This document shows, in pieces, positions 1-7,497 of a DNA stretch of 43,273 bases (its first letter is position 1; each line of letters begins with the position of its first letter). The DNA comes from an uncultured Erythrobacter sp. (lineage in GTDB: Bacteria > Pseudomonadota > Alphaproteobacteria > Sphingomonadales > Sphingomonadaceae), in contig CAJXTZ010000012.1 of the NCBI GenBank assembly GCA_913061345.1, positions 1-43,273 on the forward strand, in the 5' to 3' direction. Under the pieces are notes generated by a model. That model was not told where the DNA came from. It saw only the letters and a list, made by a program, of their open reading frames with translations, and did no database searches. The position numbers and the translations under genes were made by a program.

Positions 1-47
1 GAGATCATGCCTAGTCTCGTGGGCTCGGAGATGTGTATAAGAGACAG
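1..47 (+). other. Nextera P7/i7/Read-2 adapter (not genomic)
   Basis: The first 47 bases match Illumina Nextera library sequence. Bases 1-5 are the end of the P7 flow-cell oligo (GAGAT), 6-13 are CATGCCTA, which matches the published N706 i7 adapter sequence, and 14-47 are the 34-base Read-2 transposase adapter ending in AGATGTGTATAAGAGACAG. The open frame seen here is an artefact of the adapter joining the real gene that begins at base 48. Confidence 0.98.
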
Positions 48-48
48 G

Positions 49-567
49 GGTTACTGGCAACGTCCCGAAGATACCGAAGCCACCATACAGGATGGCTGGC
101 TGCACACGGGCGATGTCGGCCATATCGACGACAAGGGCCGGATCAAGATCACCGACCGCAAGAAGGATATCATCGTCAACGACAAGGGCGACAACGTCGC
201 GCCGCAAAAGCTGGAAGGGATGCTGACCCTTCAGCCCGAGATCAGTCAGGCAATGGTGTCGGGAGACAAGAAGCCTTACATGGTCGCGCTGATCGTGCCC
301 GACCCAGAATGGGCGGCGCTGTGGGCGCGCGAGAACGGCGAGGCATTCGATATGGCGGCCTTGCAGGAACTTCCTGCTTTCCGATCATCCATCAAAGCCG
401 CGATCGACCGCACCAATCAGGATCTCTCCGTGGTCGAGAAAGTACGCAAGTTCGTTTTTGCTGACGAGGCGTTCACCGTGGATAACGACATGATGACGCC
501 GACGCTGAAAATCCGCCGCATGCAGATCCGCGAAAACTATCAGGATCGGCTCGAAGCCCTGTATTGA
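49..567 (+). CDS. Long-chain acyl-CoA synthetase (AMP-forming), C-terminal fragment
   Basis: This is the last 172 residues of an AMP-dependent acyl-CoA synthetase of the ANL superfamily, which activates fatty acids to acyl-CoA via an acyl-adenylate. The visible part holds the A7 motif GWLHTGDVG, the hinge motif DRKKDII, the following segment KGDNVAPQKLE and the C-terminal PTLKIRR, where the family has its catalytic lysine. The spacing fits the long-chain (FAA1/FadD15-like) branch, which usually has about 600 residues, so roughly two thirds of the protein is missing. It is cut by the end of the contig, not by mutation: the sequence upstream is sequencing adapter. The acyl-chain preference cannot be read from this part. 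Confidence 0.9.
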   Translation, partial: GYWQRPEDTEATIQDGWLHTGDVGHIDDKGRIKITDRKKDIIVNDKGDNVAPQKLEGMLTLQPEISQAMVSGDKKPYMVALIVPDPEWAALWARENGEAFDMAALQELPAFRSSIKAAIDRTNQDLSVVEKVRKFVFADEAFTVDNDMMTPTLKIRRMQIRENYQDRLEALY

Positions 568-721
568 CGACCCTCGCGTCAATTGGGCAACGCACGGTAA
601 ACCTCTTTTAAAGGCTCTGCCTCTAACCCACCGGGCCTGTCGCAGCGCGCACGCGCGTTGCCGGGATCAAGGACTGTTCCAGCGCAACGTGCGCGGCGGG
701 ACAAACAGGGGAAGTGTTATC

Positions 722-2374
722 ATGGGTTCTACTGTCCGCAGCCATGCGCCGCATGGCCGTTTGCGCACGGGTGTTGCCAGTTTGCTGGCTGGCGTATCGA
801 TTGCTGTTGCCATGCCGGCAGCCGCGCAGGATGCAGCGATGCTGGAACGGCTGGAGGCTCTGGAAGCGCGCTTCCAGCAACTCGAAACCGAAAACGCACA
901 ATTGCGGGCGCAGGTCGATGCGCTACAGGGCGACATCGCGACCGACGAGGCAGGAACTCTCACCCTTTCCGCCCCGGATGCCAGCGGTCCGGCGGCCACC
1001 GCACAAGATGGCATTCCCGGCGGTACGATGGTGGCGAGCAACGGCAACAGTTCGAGCGGCCCGGTCGATACCGTCACCGAGGTCGATGATCCGCGCGAGA
1101 TGCAGGTGGCGGGATCGGAGAATTTCGTCGGCACCAACCCCACTTACGCCTATCGCGTGCTGGATCACGCCGAAAACGTGAACACCAAGCCGCTTATCCA
1201 ACTGGCCGCGTTACAGGAAGGCGAACTTTCCGACCGGGTCACGCTGTCAGGGCAGGTCACGGCGATTGCCAATTACCAGTGGACCGATACGCAGGACAAG
1301 TTCGGCTACCTGATGCGCCACCCCACCAGCGCCAACCAGCTGGGCGATCACGTTTCCGAAGCGGTGCTGCATTCCGCCACGCTTGCGCTGACCGCCCGCG
1401 TTGCTCCGCGCGTCACGGCCTATGCCGAGTTTCTCTACGATCCCCAGCAGAGCTTTGGCCAGGGGACGATCACCGCGCTTACACGCAACCAGGTGCAACT
1501 GCGCCGCGGCTGGGTAATGTACGGCGATCTCGATACGCTGCCGGTCTATGCGCTTCTAGGTAAGATGGATGTGCCTTTCGGACTGAATGACACGGTCAGC
1601 CCTTTCACCAATTCCACCAACTGGCACGCTTTTGCGGGCCTCGCCTACGGGGCGCAGGCCGGGTTCGTTGCAGGCGGGCTGCACCTGCGCGGTATGCTGA
1701 TACAGGGCGGTTCGCAGTTCCGCGCCGCGAACAACCCGGTGCTGGGCACATCTGTCCCCTCGCGGGCGAACAATTTCGCCTTTGACGGGCGGTATACGCT
1801 GGGCCTGGGCGGCGAAGGCAATGCGCTGATGGTGGGCGCCAGCTACCAGCACGGCACCGCCTATTGCCAGGGCTACCCGGTGTTCCACTTCAACCCGTGT
1901 GCTGACAACAATCCGGGTGTCGCTGCCTATGGGCGCCTGACCTATGGACCGGTCACACTGCTGGGCGAATATGCCACCACGACGGATGAATGGGCGGGGA
2001 CGCAGGTGCCCGATCCGCGCAATCCGCTAAGCCAGTTCAGCGCGGTGAAGGCGCAGTCCTTTACGTTCGGCGGGCGCGTGGGCTTTGGCGAGGAACTGGC
2101 AAGTTCCCAGCGCCGCGCCTTCGCGCTTTCGGCGGAGTTCTCGAAGTTTATCTCGGGCGAGGATGGAGCGCCGTGGGAACGGCAGAACCAGATCGTGCTG
2201 GGCGGATCGTGGTTCGCCATGCCCAACGTCAACCTGTTCGGCGAATTCGTGCACGTCGACGGCTTCGTGCCGCTCAACTTCCTGTCGGGCGGGAATTTCT
2301 CCGATGGCAGCACATGGTCCGAGCAGGGCGTGGATACGAACGTGGTCCTCGCCGGGGCGCAAGTGGCGTTCTGA
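722..2374 (+). CDS. Outer-membrane beta-barrel porin with N-terminal coiled coil
   Basis: A 550-residue exported protein. An arginine-containing N-terminus is followed by a hydrophobic stretch (about residues 15-35) ending AMPAAAQ, a likely signal peptidase I site. Next comes a heptad-rich coiled coil (about residues 42-70, LERLEALEARF and LETENAQLRAQ), a low-complexity Ser/Gly/Asp linker, and a long region of alternating aromatic and polar beta-strands that ends in the hydrophobic strand VVLAGAQVAF, typical of outer-membrane barrels. Coiled coil plus barrel resembles LbtU/DcaP-type porins, and I favour that group; the substrate is unknown. A GTG 33 bases upstream is in frame, but the ATG used here has AGGGGAAG at a suitable distance and begins directly with the signal peptide. 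It stands alone, facing a convergent gene across a hairpin. Confidence 0.75.
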   Translation: MGSTVRSHAPHGRLRTGVASLLAGVSIAVAMPAAAQDAAMLERLEALEARFQQLETENAQLRAQVDALQGDIATDEAGTLTLSAPDASGPAATAQDGIPGGTMVASNGNSSSGPVDTVTEVDDPREMQVAGSENFVGTNPTYAYRVLDHAENVNTKPLIQLAALQEGELSDRVTLSGQVTAIANYQWTDTQDKFGYLMRHPTSANQLGDHVSEAVLHSATLALTARVAPRVTAYAEFLYDPQQSFGQGTITALTRNQVQLRRGWVMYGDLDTLPVYALLGKMDVPFGLNDTVSPFTNSTNWHAFAGLAYGAQAGFVAGGLHLRGMLIQGGSQFRAANNPVLGTSVPSRANNFAFDGRYTLGLGGEGNALMVGASYQHGTAYCQGYPVFHFNPCADNNPGVAAYGRLTYGPVTLLGEYATTTDEWAGTQVPDPRNPLSQFSAVKAQSFTFGGRVGFGEELASSQRRAFALSAEFSKFISGEDGAPWERQNQIVLGGSWFAMPNVNLFGEFVHVDGFVPLNFLSGGNFSDGSTWSEQGVDTNVVLAGAQVAF

Positions 2375-2380
2375 TCGAGC

Positions 2381-2416
2381 GTGCCGGGGCCTAGCGCGAT
2401 ATAGCAGGCCCCGCAC
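2381..2416. terminator. Hairpin between convergent genes, likely bidirectional terminator
   Basis: The arms GTGCCGGGGCCT and AGGCCCCGCAC pair over 11 bases with one bulged C around a 13-base loop. It sits 6 bases after the porin stop and 8 bases after the stop of the opposing gene. There is no clear T-tract on either strand, so termination is inferred from position and stem strength. Confidence 0.45.
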
Positions 2417-2424
2417 TTCGCCGT

Positions 2425-2955
2425 TCAAGCAGCTTCGATCTCGATCTTTTCCGGGTAGAAGGCCGGTTCCTGCGTTGACCATGCAGGCGCCGTAGCTGCC
2501 GCCTCGCTCAGGCTTTGCAGCAGCATCCGGCGGCGTTGCGGGCGAATCTGAGGCAGCGCGGCTGCCGCGCAGAAGGCTGCCGGAAGGAATGGCCGCACCG
2601 CAGCGCCCAGCAGGCGCTCGTACAGGAATCGGTAAGCGGAAAAGCTTTCCAGCTGCTCCGTTGCAAGATCTTGCGCGGAAATGCGCATCAGCGTGCCCAT
2701 CAGGCTTTCGATCCCGTCGAAACTATTGCCCTGCGGTATAACCGCGCGCAATTGCCGAAGTTCGCGGTATGCAAGGTATTGCCCGCGAATGGCGCGTTGG
2801 TCTGCAGCAGAGCCGCTCCAGCTTTTGAAGGCATCGCCCCGTGCCAGCGCGATATCCAGCGAACGTTCGATAAAGCGTTGCTCATGCTCATCAAACCCTG
2901 CGAATTCGCGCATTTCTGCGATCGTCAGCGAAAATGTCTTTGATTCGTAGCCCAT
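2425..2955 (-). CDS. Conserved hypothetical protein, function unknown
   Basis: A 176-residue soluble protein without signal peptide or membrane segment. It starts MGYESKTFSLTIAEMREFAGF and is largely helical by composition, with charged amphipathic stretches (HEQRFIERSLDIALARGDAF, YLAYRELRQLRAVI) and an alanine-rich segment near residues 125-135. I do not recognise a named domain. Codon use looks like that of its neighbours, so it is probably a real native gene. It is transcribed toward the porin gene and ends just after the shared hairpin. Upstream is an AT-rich stretch (3003-3050) that could hold its promoter, and beyond that the hairpin-rich repeat. Confidence 0.6.
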   Translation of the reverse strand: MGYESKTFSLTIAEMREFAGFDEHEQRFIERSLDIALARGDAFKSWSGSAADQRAIRGQYLAYRELRQLRAVIPQGNSFDGIESLMGTLMRISAQDLATEQLESFSAYRFLYERLLGAAVRPFLPAAFCAAAALPQIRPQRRRMLLQSLSEAAATAPAWSTQEPAFYPEKIEIEAA

Positions 2956-3050
2956 TGCGACCCTTCCTTTGCGGACAGAATGAAAGGTGTGCGCGCCTAT
3001 GGTTAATTATTGGTGTGGATGGGTATTTTGTTTTTAAAGTGTTTGTTTTT

Positions 3051-3284
3051 CGAAGCCGCCTCCGCGGCTTCGTCCTCGCTCGACGCGCAGCAAGCTGCGC
3101 CCGCTGCGGGCGGCCCTTCGGCCTTGCGGTCCGCTGGGCGCGGACCGTTTTCTGCACAAAGCTATCTGGCTGGCAAAAGTCTCGGGCGCGAAGCGACCGC
3201 AAGCGCGAACGCGCGCCCGAGCTTATGCGAGGAAAGCCAAGCTGCGCGGACGCGCAGCGCCCGTCGTTTGAGGAACAATCAAAC
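3051..3284. repeat. Tandem-hairpin repeat element (REP/BIME-like)
   Basis: The space between the unknown gene and thiSG is filled with at least six separate perfect or near-perfect inverted repeats. They are CGAAGCCGC/GCGGCTTCG (3051-3072), GCGCAGC/GCTGCGC (3085-3100), CGCCCGC/GCGGGCG (3098-3112), CGGTCCGC/GCGGACCG (3127-3147), CTCGGGCGCG/CGCGCCCGAG (3181-3221) and GCTGCGCG/CGCGCAGC (3241-3258). A weaker GTTTGA/TCAAAC stem (3266-3284) touches the thiSG stop codon. The first 40 bases (3048-3087) match 19584-19623 at 36 of 40 positions, so at least that end is a dispersed element. No coding capacity is evident. On the minus strand it is the 3' untranslated region of thiSG and may stop transcription or protect the mRNA end. 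Confidence 0.75.
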
Positions 3285-4270
3285 TATATCAGCCCAGCCA
3301 ATGGAGAACTGGGATCGGCATATTTGCGCCGCCCCATGCGGCCCGCCAGATAGGCTTCGCGGCCCGCTTCTACAGCCAGCTTCATTGCGCGCGCCATGCG
3401 GATGGGGTCTTTCGCCTCTGCGATCGCGGTGTTCATCAGAACGCCGTCGCAGCCCAGTTCCATCGCGACGGCAGCGTCGGATGCCGTGCCGACCCCCGCA
3501 TCAACCAGCACCGGCACTTTCGCACCCTCCACGATCAAACGGATCGTCACCCGATTCTGAATGCCGAGACCGGAGCCGATCGGCGCACCAAGTGGCATGA
3601 TCGCAACCGCGCCTGCTTCTTCCAGCTGCTGCGCGGCGATTGGATCGTCGGTGCAATATACCATCGGCTTGAAGCCTTCCTTGGCCAGCACTTCGCAGGC
3701 GCGGATGGTTTCCACCATGTTGGGATAGAGCGTTTTTGCCTCTCCCAGCACTTCCAGCTTCACCAGGTCCCAGCCGCCCGCTTCGCGCGCAAGACGCAGA
3801 GTGCGGATGGCATCATCGGCGGTAAAGCAGCCTGCGGTGTTGGGAAGATAGGTGACTTTCTTTGGATCGATATGGTCCATCAGCACGGGCTGGCTGGGAT
3901 CGGAGATATTCACGCGGCGCACGGCCACGGTCACAATCTCGGCCCCGGCAGCGTCTACCGCGGCGGCGTTCTGGGCAAAGTCCTTGTACTTGCCAGTGCC
4001 CACGATCAACCGGCTGTTGAAACGATGACCGGCGACTTCCCAGCTGTCGTCATCGGCGCCGGAGCCTCCACCCACGAAATGCACGATTTCCAGTTGGTCG
4101 CCCTCAGCCAGTGACACCTGTTCCAGAGTAGAGCGTGGTGCGATCTCGCCATTGCGCTCAACCGCAACTTTCTCCGGCTTCAAGCCCAGTTCGCGCACGA
4201 GATCGGCGATGGTGGCGGCAGGAGTTCGACGAGTTTCGCCGTTGACGGTAAGGGATTTTGGCTGGGTCAT
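3284..4270 (-). CDS. thiG: Fused sulfur carrier ThiS / thiazole synthase ThiG
   Basis: A 328-residue two-domain protein for the thiazole half of thiamine. Residues 1 to about 68 are a ubiquitin-fold ThiS domain (LTVNGE at the start, HFVGGG at the end). The rest is a ThiG TIM barrel, beginning near [16 protein letters not shown], with VKLEVL for the strand that carries the Schiff-base lysine, and the phosphate-binding GSGLGI and VDAGVG segments. ThiG joins deoxyxylulose phosphate, an imino acid and ThiS-borne sulfur. Stand-alone ThiS needs a free C-terminal Gly-Gly; here the glycines lie inside the chain. Such fusions are known in several proteobacteria. The ATG of [11 protein letters not shown] is preferred over one 24 codons upstream, which would overlap merC. 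It follows merC after 22 bases, probably in one transcript. Confidence 0.9.
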   Translation of the reverse strand: MTQPKSLTVNGETRRTPAATIADLVRELGLKPEKVAVERNGEIAPRSTLEQVSLAEGDQLEIVHFVGGGSGADDDSWEVAGHRFNSRLIVGTGKYKDFAQNAAAVDAAGAEIVTVAVRRVNISDPSQPVLMDHIDPKKVTYLPNTAGCFTADDAIRTLRLAREAGGWDLVKLEVLGEAKTLYPNMVETIRACEVLAKEGFKPMVYCTDDPIAAQQLEEAGAVAIMPLGAPIGSGLGIQNRVTIRLIVEGAKVPVLVDAGVGTASDAAVAMELGCDGVLMNTAIAEAKDPIRMARAMKLAVEAGREAYLAGRMGRRKYADPSSPLAGLI

Positions 4271-4292
4271 CACCAGCGCCACATAAGCCCTG

Positions 4293-4670
4293 TCAGGCGT
4301 GACGCAAGTTGAGGATGTGCCCCGCAGCAACAAGCGTGACACCGATCATGGTGAGAACGGCCTCCTCGAACCCATGACCAACGGCCAGTGCGCCGCCCAT
4401 GAAGGTAAGGCCGGTCATCGCCACCACGAAAGGCTTGGCGCGGCGATGGCGAATGGCGCCGATGCCGATAGCAACGCCCGCGATAATGGTGGCCAGCAGC
4501 AGGCCCCACCGATGCAGATCCGGCTCGAGCAGGAATGTGCCGCCCAGCCCCAGGCCGGCCACCAGCACCAGGCCCAGCACGCAATGCACGAGGCACAGCG
4601 CTGAAAGCATGACGCCAGCGCGATCGAGGCGACCGCGAATCCATGGGGTGATCGAAGCCATAACGAGCAT
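4293..4670 (-). CDS. MerC-domain inner-membrane protein
   Basis: A 125-residue integral membrane protein with four hydrophobic helices (about residues 17-38, 50-70, 78-97 and 102-120). The first helix carries the CLVHC motif, a cysteine pair typical of MerC, which transfers mercuric ions in mer operons. Chromosomal MerC-domain proteins without other mer genes are common in alphaproteobacteria, and their substrate is usually not mercury; zinc or another soft metal is possible. No mer genes are nearby. Upstream lie two palindromes resembling Zur boxes, which would fit metal control. A second ATG three codons in is equally possible because neither has a clear Shine-Dalgarno. thiSG follows closely. 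Confidence 0.8.
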   Translation of the reverse strand: MLVMASITPWIRGRLDRAGVMLSALCLVHCVLGLVLVAGLGLGGTFLLEPDLHRWGLLLATIIAGVAIGIGAIRHRRAKPFVVAMTGLTFMGGALAVGHGFEEAVLTMIGVTLVAAGHILNLRHA

Positions 4671-4672
4671 GT

Positions 4673-4716
4673 ATGTAACGTCATAACATTGCGCAAGGGG
4701 GAATGTTGCAACATTC
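4673..4716. promoter_or_regulatory. Two Zur-like palindromes between merC and ctaA
   Basis: ATGTAACGTCATAACAT (4673-4689) is an imperfect dyad close to alphaproteobacterial Zur half-sites. GAATGTTGCAACATTC (4701-4716) is a perfect 16-base palindrome that differs from the AATGTTATAACATT-type Zur core only in its central bases. They lie just upstream of merC and in the leader of ctaA. The regulator is inferred from the motif alone. Confidence 0.4.
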
Positions 4717-4787
4717 GTCCCGCCGCACGGCTACCAATAAAAGGGATGCTTGCGATCCGGTCGGTAAAGTTGCAGATCGCGACGGTT

Positions 4788-5846
4788 ATGGTCGTACAGG
4801 CAATCTCCGCTGATCCATCAGGCGTCCAGCCAGGCGCTCGCCCACTTGCCCTAGCCCGATGGCTTTTCGCCGTGGCCATGCTGGTTCTCATCATGGTCGT
4901 CGTCGGCGGGATTACGCGGCTGACTGAAAGCGGGCTGTCGATTACGGAATGGAAGCCGGTGACAGGTGCGCTGCCCCCGCTAAGCGAGGCCGACTGGCAG
5001 ACCGAGTTCGATCTGTACCAGCAGACCGGCGAATACCAGAACGTGACGGGGCCAGCGGGAATGGACCTGGCCGCATTCAAGTTCATTTACTTCTGGGAAT
5101 GGTTCCACCGACTGCTGGGACGCGTGATCGGTCTTGCCTTTGCCCTGCCCCTGGCCTGGTATTGGCTACGTGGGGCAATCCCGCAAGGCTACAAGCCGCG
5201 CCTCGTCGCCCTGCTGGCGCTTGGCGGTATGCAAGGTGCGTTCGGGTGGTTCATGGTGCGCTCCGGCCTTGGCAGCGAGATGACCGACGTTTCGCATTTC
5301 TGGCTCTCGATCCACCTGCTGACAGCCTTTGTAACCCTTGGCGGGCTGGTGTGGACTGCGCTGGACCTGCGCGAAATCGATGCGCACGCCAAGACCATTC
5401 CCGCCCGCTTCACTGGCTTGTCGTGGATCGTCGGCATCATTCTATTTTTTCAACTGCTGCTGGGTGCATGGGTGGCCGGATTGAACGCGGGCCTCGCATC
5501 CGACACCTGGCCACTAATGCAGGGCCAGCTTGTGCCGGAAGCGGACTGGTCGCGCGGCGCGTGGTGGACATTTACGCACGATCCCTTCTGGCTGCATTTC
5601 CTCCATCGCTGGTGGGCTTGGATCGCTGTGGCGGCATTGGTGGTGATGGCCCTTCGCGTGAAGCCGCTGAACCGGCGCGCATCCATCGCGATTCACAGCG
5701 CATTCGGCATCCAGATCGTGCTGGGCATCGCCACCGTCATGACCGGTGTCGACCTGTGGCTTGCCGTTGCGCACCAACTCGTAGGAGCGCTGCTTGTGGC
5801 TGCTTTTGCCTGGGGAGCGCATGTGGTGGGCAGCGCGCGATCTTGA
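4788..5846 (+). CDS. ctaA: Heme A synthase (COX15/CtaA, type 2)
   Basis: A 352-residue polytopic inner-membrane enzyme that oxidises the C8 methyl of heme O to make heme A for aa3-type cytochrome oxidases. About eight transmembrane helices are visible. The family's heme-ligand histidines appear in FWEWFHRLLGR, SIHLLTAF, FLHRWWAW and VAHQLVGA, and the N-terminal signature GGITRLTESGLSITEWKPVTG is intact. In-frame codons extend about 30 residues further upstream, but homologs begin shortly before RPLALARWLF, so the ATG of MVVQAIS is chosen; its Shine-Dalgarno is weak. The stop codon overlaps the start of cutA. Heme biosynthesis genes hemE and hemJ are about 21 kb away. Confidence 0.9.
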   Translation: MVVQAISADPSGVQPGARPLALARWLFAVAMLVLIMVVVGGITRLTESGLSITEWKPVTGALPPLSEADWQTEFDLYQQTGEYQNVTGPAGMDLAAFKFIYFWEWFHRLLGRVIGLAFALPLAWYWLRGAIPQGYKPRLVALLALGGMQGAFGWFMVRSGLGSEMTDVSHFWLSIHLLTAFVTLGGLVWTALDLREIDAHAKTIPARFTGLSWIVGIILFFQLLLGAWVAGLNAGLASDTWPLMQGQLVPEADWSRGAWWTFTHDPFWLHFLHRWWAWIAVAALVVMALRVKPLNRRASIAIHSAFGIQIVLGIATVMTGVDLWLAVAHQLVGALLVAAFAWGAHVVGSARS

Positions 5847-6190
5847 CCCAGCCCGATACGCGGCAGGCAGCGCTGGTCTGGAGTCCGTTCGATACGACGG
5901 AGAACGCCATGGCTGTCGCCAAGAGGTTGCTCGAGGAGGGGCTGGTCGCCTGCGCAAATATCGTGCCGCCCATGCAATCGGTCTTCCGTTACGAAGGAAA
6001 AGTGCAATCCGCCACCGAAGTGGGTGTATTGTTCAAAACGCGCGCCGACGTGCTCGATGGAGTCACTACAAGGCTGGCCGAGTTGCATCCCTATGATACA
6101 CCGGCGATATGCGGCTGGTTGGCAGACAGCGCGCCGCCCGAAACGCTTGGCTGGTTGGCAGATTCGTTGTCCGAAACCGGCGAGGGATAA
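5843..6190 (+). CDS. cutA: CutA-family divalent-cation tolerance protein
   Basis: A 115-residue soluble trimeric protein of the CutA1 family, linked by genetics to copper and other divalent cation tolerance; its biochemical role is unsettled. Family features include the first strand and helix ALVWSPFDTTENAMAVAKRLLEEGLVACANI, shown in parts as LVWSPFDTTENA and EEGLVACANI, then FRYEGKV, EVGVLFKT and HPYDTPAICGW. The only start that keeps the first strand is a TTG whose last two bases share the ctaA TGA (TTGA overlap), so translation is probably coupled to ctaA. A later ATG (5909) would delete the first strand. The frame is open far upstream inside ctaA, but that part is a shadow. Confidence 0.85.
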   Translation: MTQPDTRQAALVWSPFDTTENAMAVAKRLLEEGLVACANIVPPMQSVFRYEGKVQSATEVGVLFKTRADVLDGVTTRLAELHPYDTPAICGWLADSAPPETLGWLADSLSETGEG

Positions 6191-6244
6191 TTCTCACGGA
6201 ACCCTGCGGTATTATTTTACCTCTCTCGAGAGGCCCGGATTTGC

Positions 6245-6273
6245 TTGACTTGCAGCCCCCGAAGCGACAAATG
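6245..6273 (+). promoter_or_regulatory. Candidate sigma-70 promoter for rplM-rpsI
   Basis: TTGACT, a 17-base spacer, then CAAATG. The -35 is good and the -10 is poor. It lies about 90 bases before the rplM start, in a 172-base gap after cutA that holds no gene. The gap also contains a CTCTCGAGAG palindrome near 6224-6233. Confidence 0.35.
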
Positions 6274-6362
6274 CCGCGCCTTCGCTGCTTCGAAAGCCGG
6301 TAACGCGCCTGCGATTCGGACAGCGGCGATCCATTCGCACTGATTTTTTGAGGAATAAAGCC

Positions 6363-6842
6363 ATGAAGGCTCTGAGCAAGACCACCCGGTCGATCAAGCC
6401 GGCAGAGGTCGAAAAGAAGTGGCATATCGTCGACGCCGAGGGACTCGTCGTCGGCCGCCTTGCTTCGATCATCGCCAACATCCTGCGCGGCAAGCACAAG
6501 CCGAGCTTCACCCCGCACGTCGATTGCGGTGACCATGTCATCGTCATCAATGCCGACAAGGTGAAGTTCACCAGCAACAAGGCTGCCAAGAAGGTCTATT
6601 ACAAGCACACCGGCTATCCCGGCGGCATCAAGGAAACCACCGCCGAGAAGATCCTCGAAGGTCGCTTCCCCGAGCGCGTGCTGGAAAAGGCCGTCGAGCG
6701 CATGATCCCCACGGGTCCGCTTGGCCGCGCGCAGATGAAGGCGCTGCACCTCTACAACGGCACAGAGCACCCGCATGACGGCCAGAAGCCCGAAGTGCTC
6801 GACGTTGCCTCGATGAACCGCAAGAACAAGGTGTCCGCATAA
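6363..6842 (+). CDS. rplM: 50S ribosomal protein L13
   Basis: A 159-residue ribosomal protein uL13, an early assembly component of the large subunit. Diagnostic segments are [50 protein letters not shown] and [17 protein letters not shown]. The length is at the upper end for alphaproteobacteria. The ATG of [10 protein letters not shown] is preceded by GAGGAA at good spacing; a GTG/ATG-type start 15 bases earlier would bury that site. The stop TAA overlaps the rpsI ATG by one base, the usual L13-S9 operon. Confidence 0.97.
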   Translation: MKALSKTTRSIKPAEVEKKWHIVDAEGLVVGRLASIIANILRGKHKPSFTPHVDCGDHVIVINADKVKFTSNKAAKKVYYKHTGYPGGIKETTAEKILEGRFPERVLEKAVERMIPTGPLGRAQMKALHLYNGTEHPHDGQKPEVLDVASMNRKNKVSA

Positions 6843-7375
6843 TGGCTACCGAAGAAAACAACACCGCAACCGATCTCGCCGATCTGAAAGAAGTGGTTGG
6901 CGATGCACCTGCGGCCGATACTGCCGGTGGTGACGATGCGGCTCCCGCTGCCCCCACAATGCCGCTGCGCGAACAGGAAATTGACGCGCAGGGTCGTGCC
7001 TATGCAACCGGCCGCCGCAAGGATGCTACTGCTCGCGTGTGGCTGAAGCCCGGCACCGGCAAGGTCACCGTCAACGGCAAGGACCAGGAAGTCTATTTCG
7101 CCCGTCCGACGCTGCGACTGGTGATCAACCAGCCGTTCACGATCTCCGACCGTGAAGGCCAGTATGACGTGGTCGCCACCGTTTCCGGCGGCGGTCTGTC
7201 CGGCCAGGCCGGCGCGGTGAAGCATGGCATCAGCCAGGCCCTGACCCGTTACGAGCCTGCCTTGCGCGCCACCGTCAAGGCCGCTGGCTTCCTCACCCGC
7301 GACAGCCGCGTGGTCGAGCGCAAGAAGTACGGCCGTGCCAAGGCACGCCGCAGCTTCCAGTTCAGCAAGCGCTAA
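6842..7375 (+). CDS. rpsI: 30S ribosomal protein S9 with acidic N-terminal extension
   Basis: A 177-residue uS9 protein. The core starts near residue 54 ([16 protein letters not shown]) and ends in the basic tail [17 protein letters not shown], whose terminal residues reach the P-site tRNA. Other family segments are [28 protein letters not shown] and [10 protein letters not shown]. Residues 1-50 are an Ala/Asp/Glu-rich extension absent from the roughly 130-residue E. coli protein; similar extensions are usual in sphingomonads. Translation is probably coupled to rplM through the one-base overlap. Confidence 0.97.
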   Translation: MATEENNTATDLADLKEVVGDAPAADTAGGDDAAPAAPTMPLREQEIDAQGRAYATGRRKDATARVWLKPGTGKVTVNGKDQEVYFARPTLRLVINQPFTISDREGQYDVVATVSGGGLSGQAGAVKHGISQALTRYEPALRATVKAAGFLTRDSRVVERKKYGRAKARRSFQFSKR

Positions 7376-7429
7376 GTATCGAAGCGCTACTCGCGCTTCC
7401 CAAGAGTTTCCTCGACGGAGGAAAATGCG

Positions 7430-7463
7430 AAGGGCGGCTCCCACGAGGGGTCGCCCTTTTTTT
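7430..7463 (+). terminator. Intrinsic terminator of rplM-rpsI
   Basis: AAGGGCGGCTCC and GGGGTCGCCCTT pair over 12 bases with two G-T wobbles around a 5-base loop, followed by seven T. A smaller GAAGCGC/GCGCTTC hairpin (7381-7399) precedes it right after the rpsI stop. Confidence 0.85.
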
Positions 7464-7497
7464 GCAAGGTGCAAACGGGCGGATTCGGCTCGCAGGT

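Noticed and set aside
7..48. Start codon and first residues of a 186-residue protein
   Set aside because: These bases are Nextera adapter; only 48 onward is genomic.
5549..5561. Third copy of the 20-base palindrome (GTCGCGCGGCGCG in ctaA)
   Set aside because: Only 13 bases are shared and one arm is incomplete; likely chance in GC-rich coding sequence.
4949..5842. Long open frame continuing into cutA (413 residues)
   Set aside because: Its first 298 codons are a shifted frame of ctaA with low-complexity Arg/Pro/Gly translation; only the cutA part matches a family.
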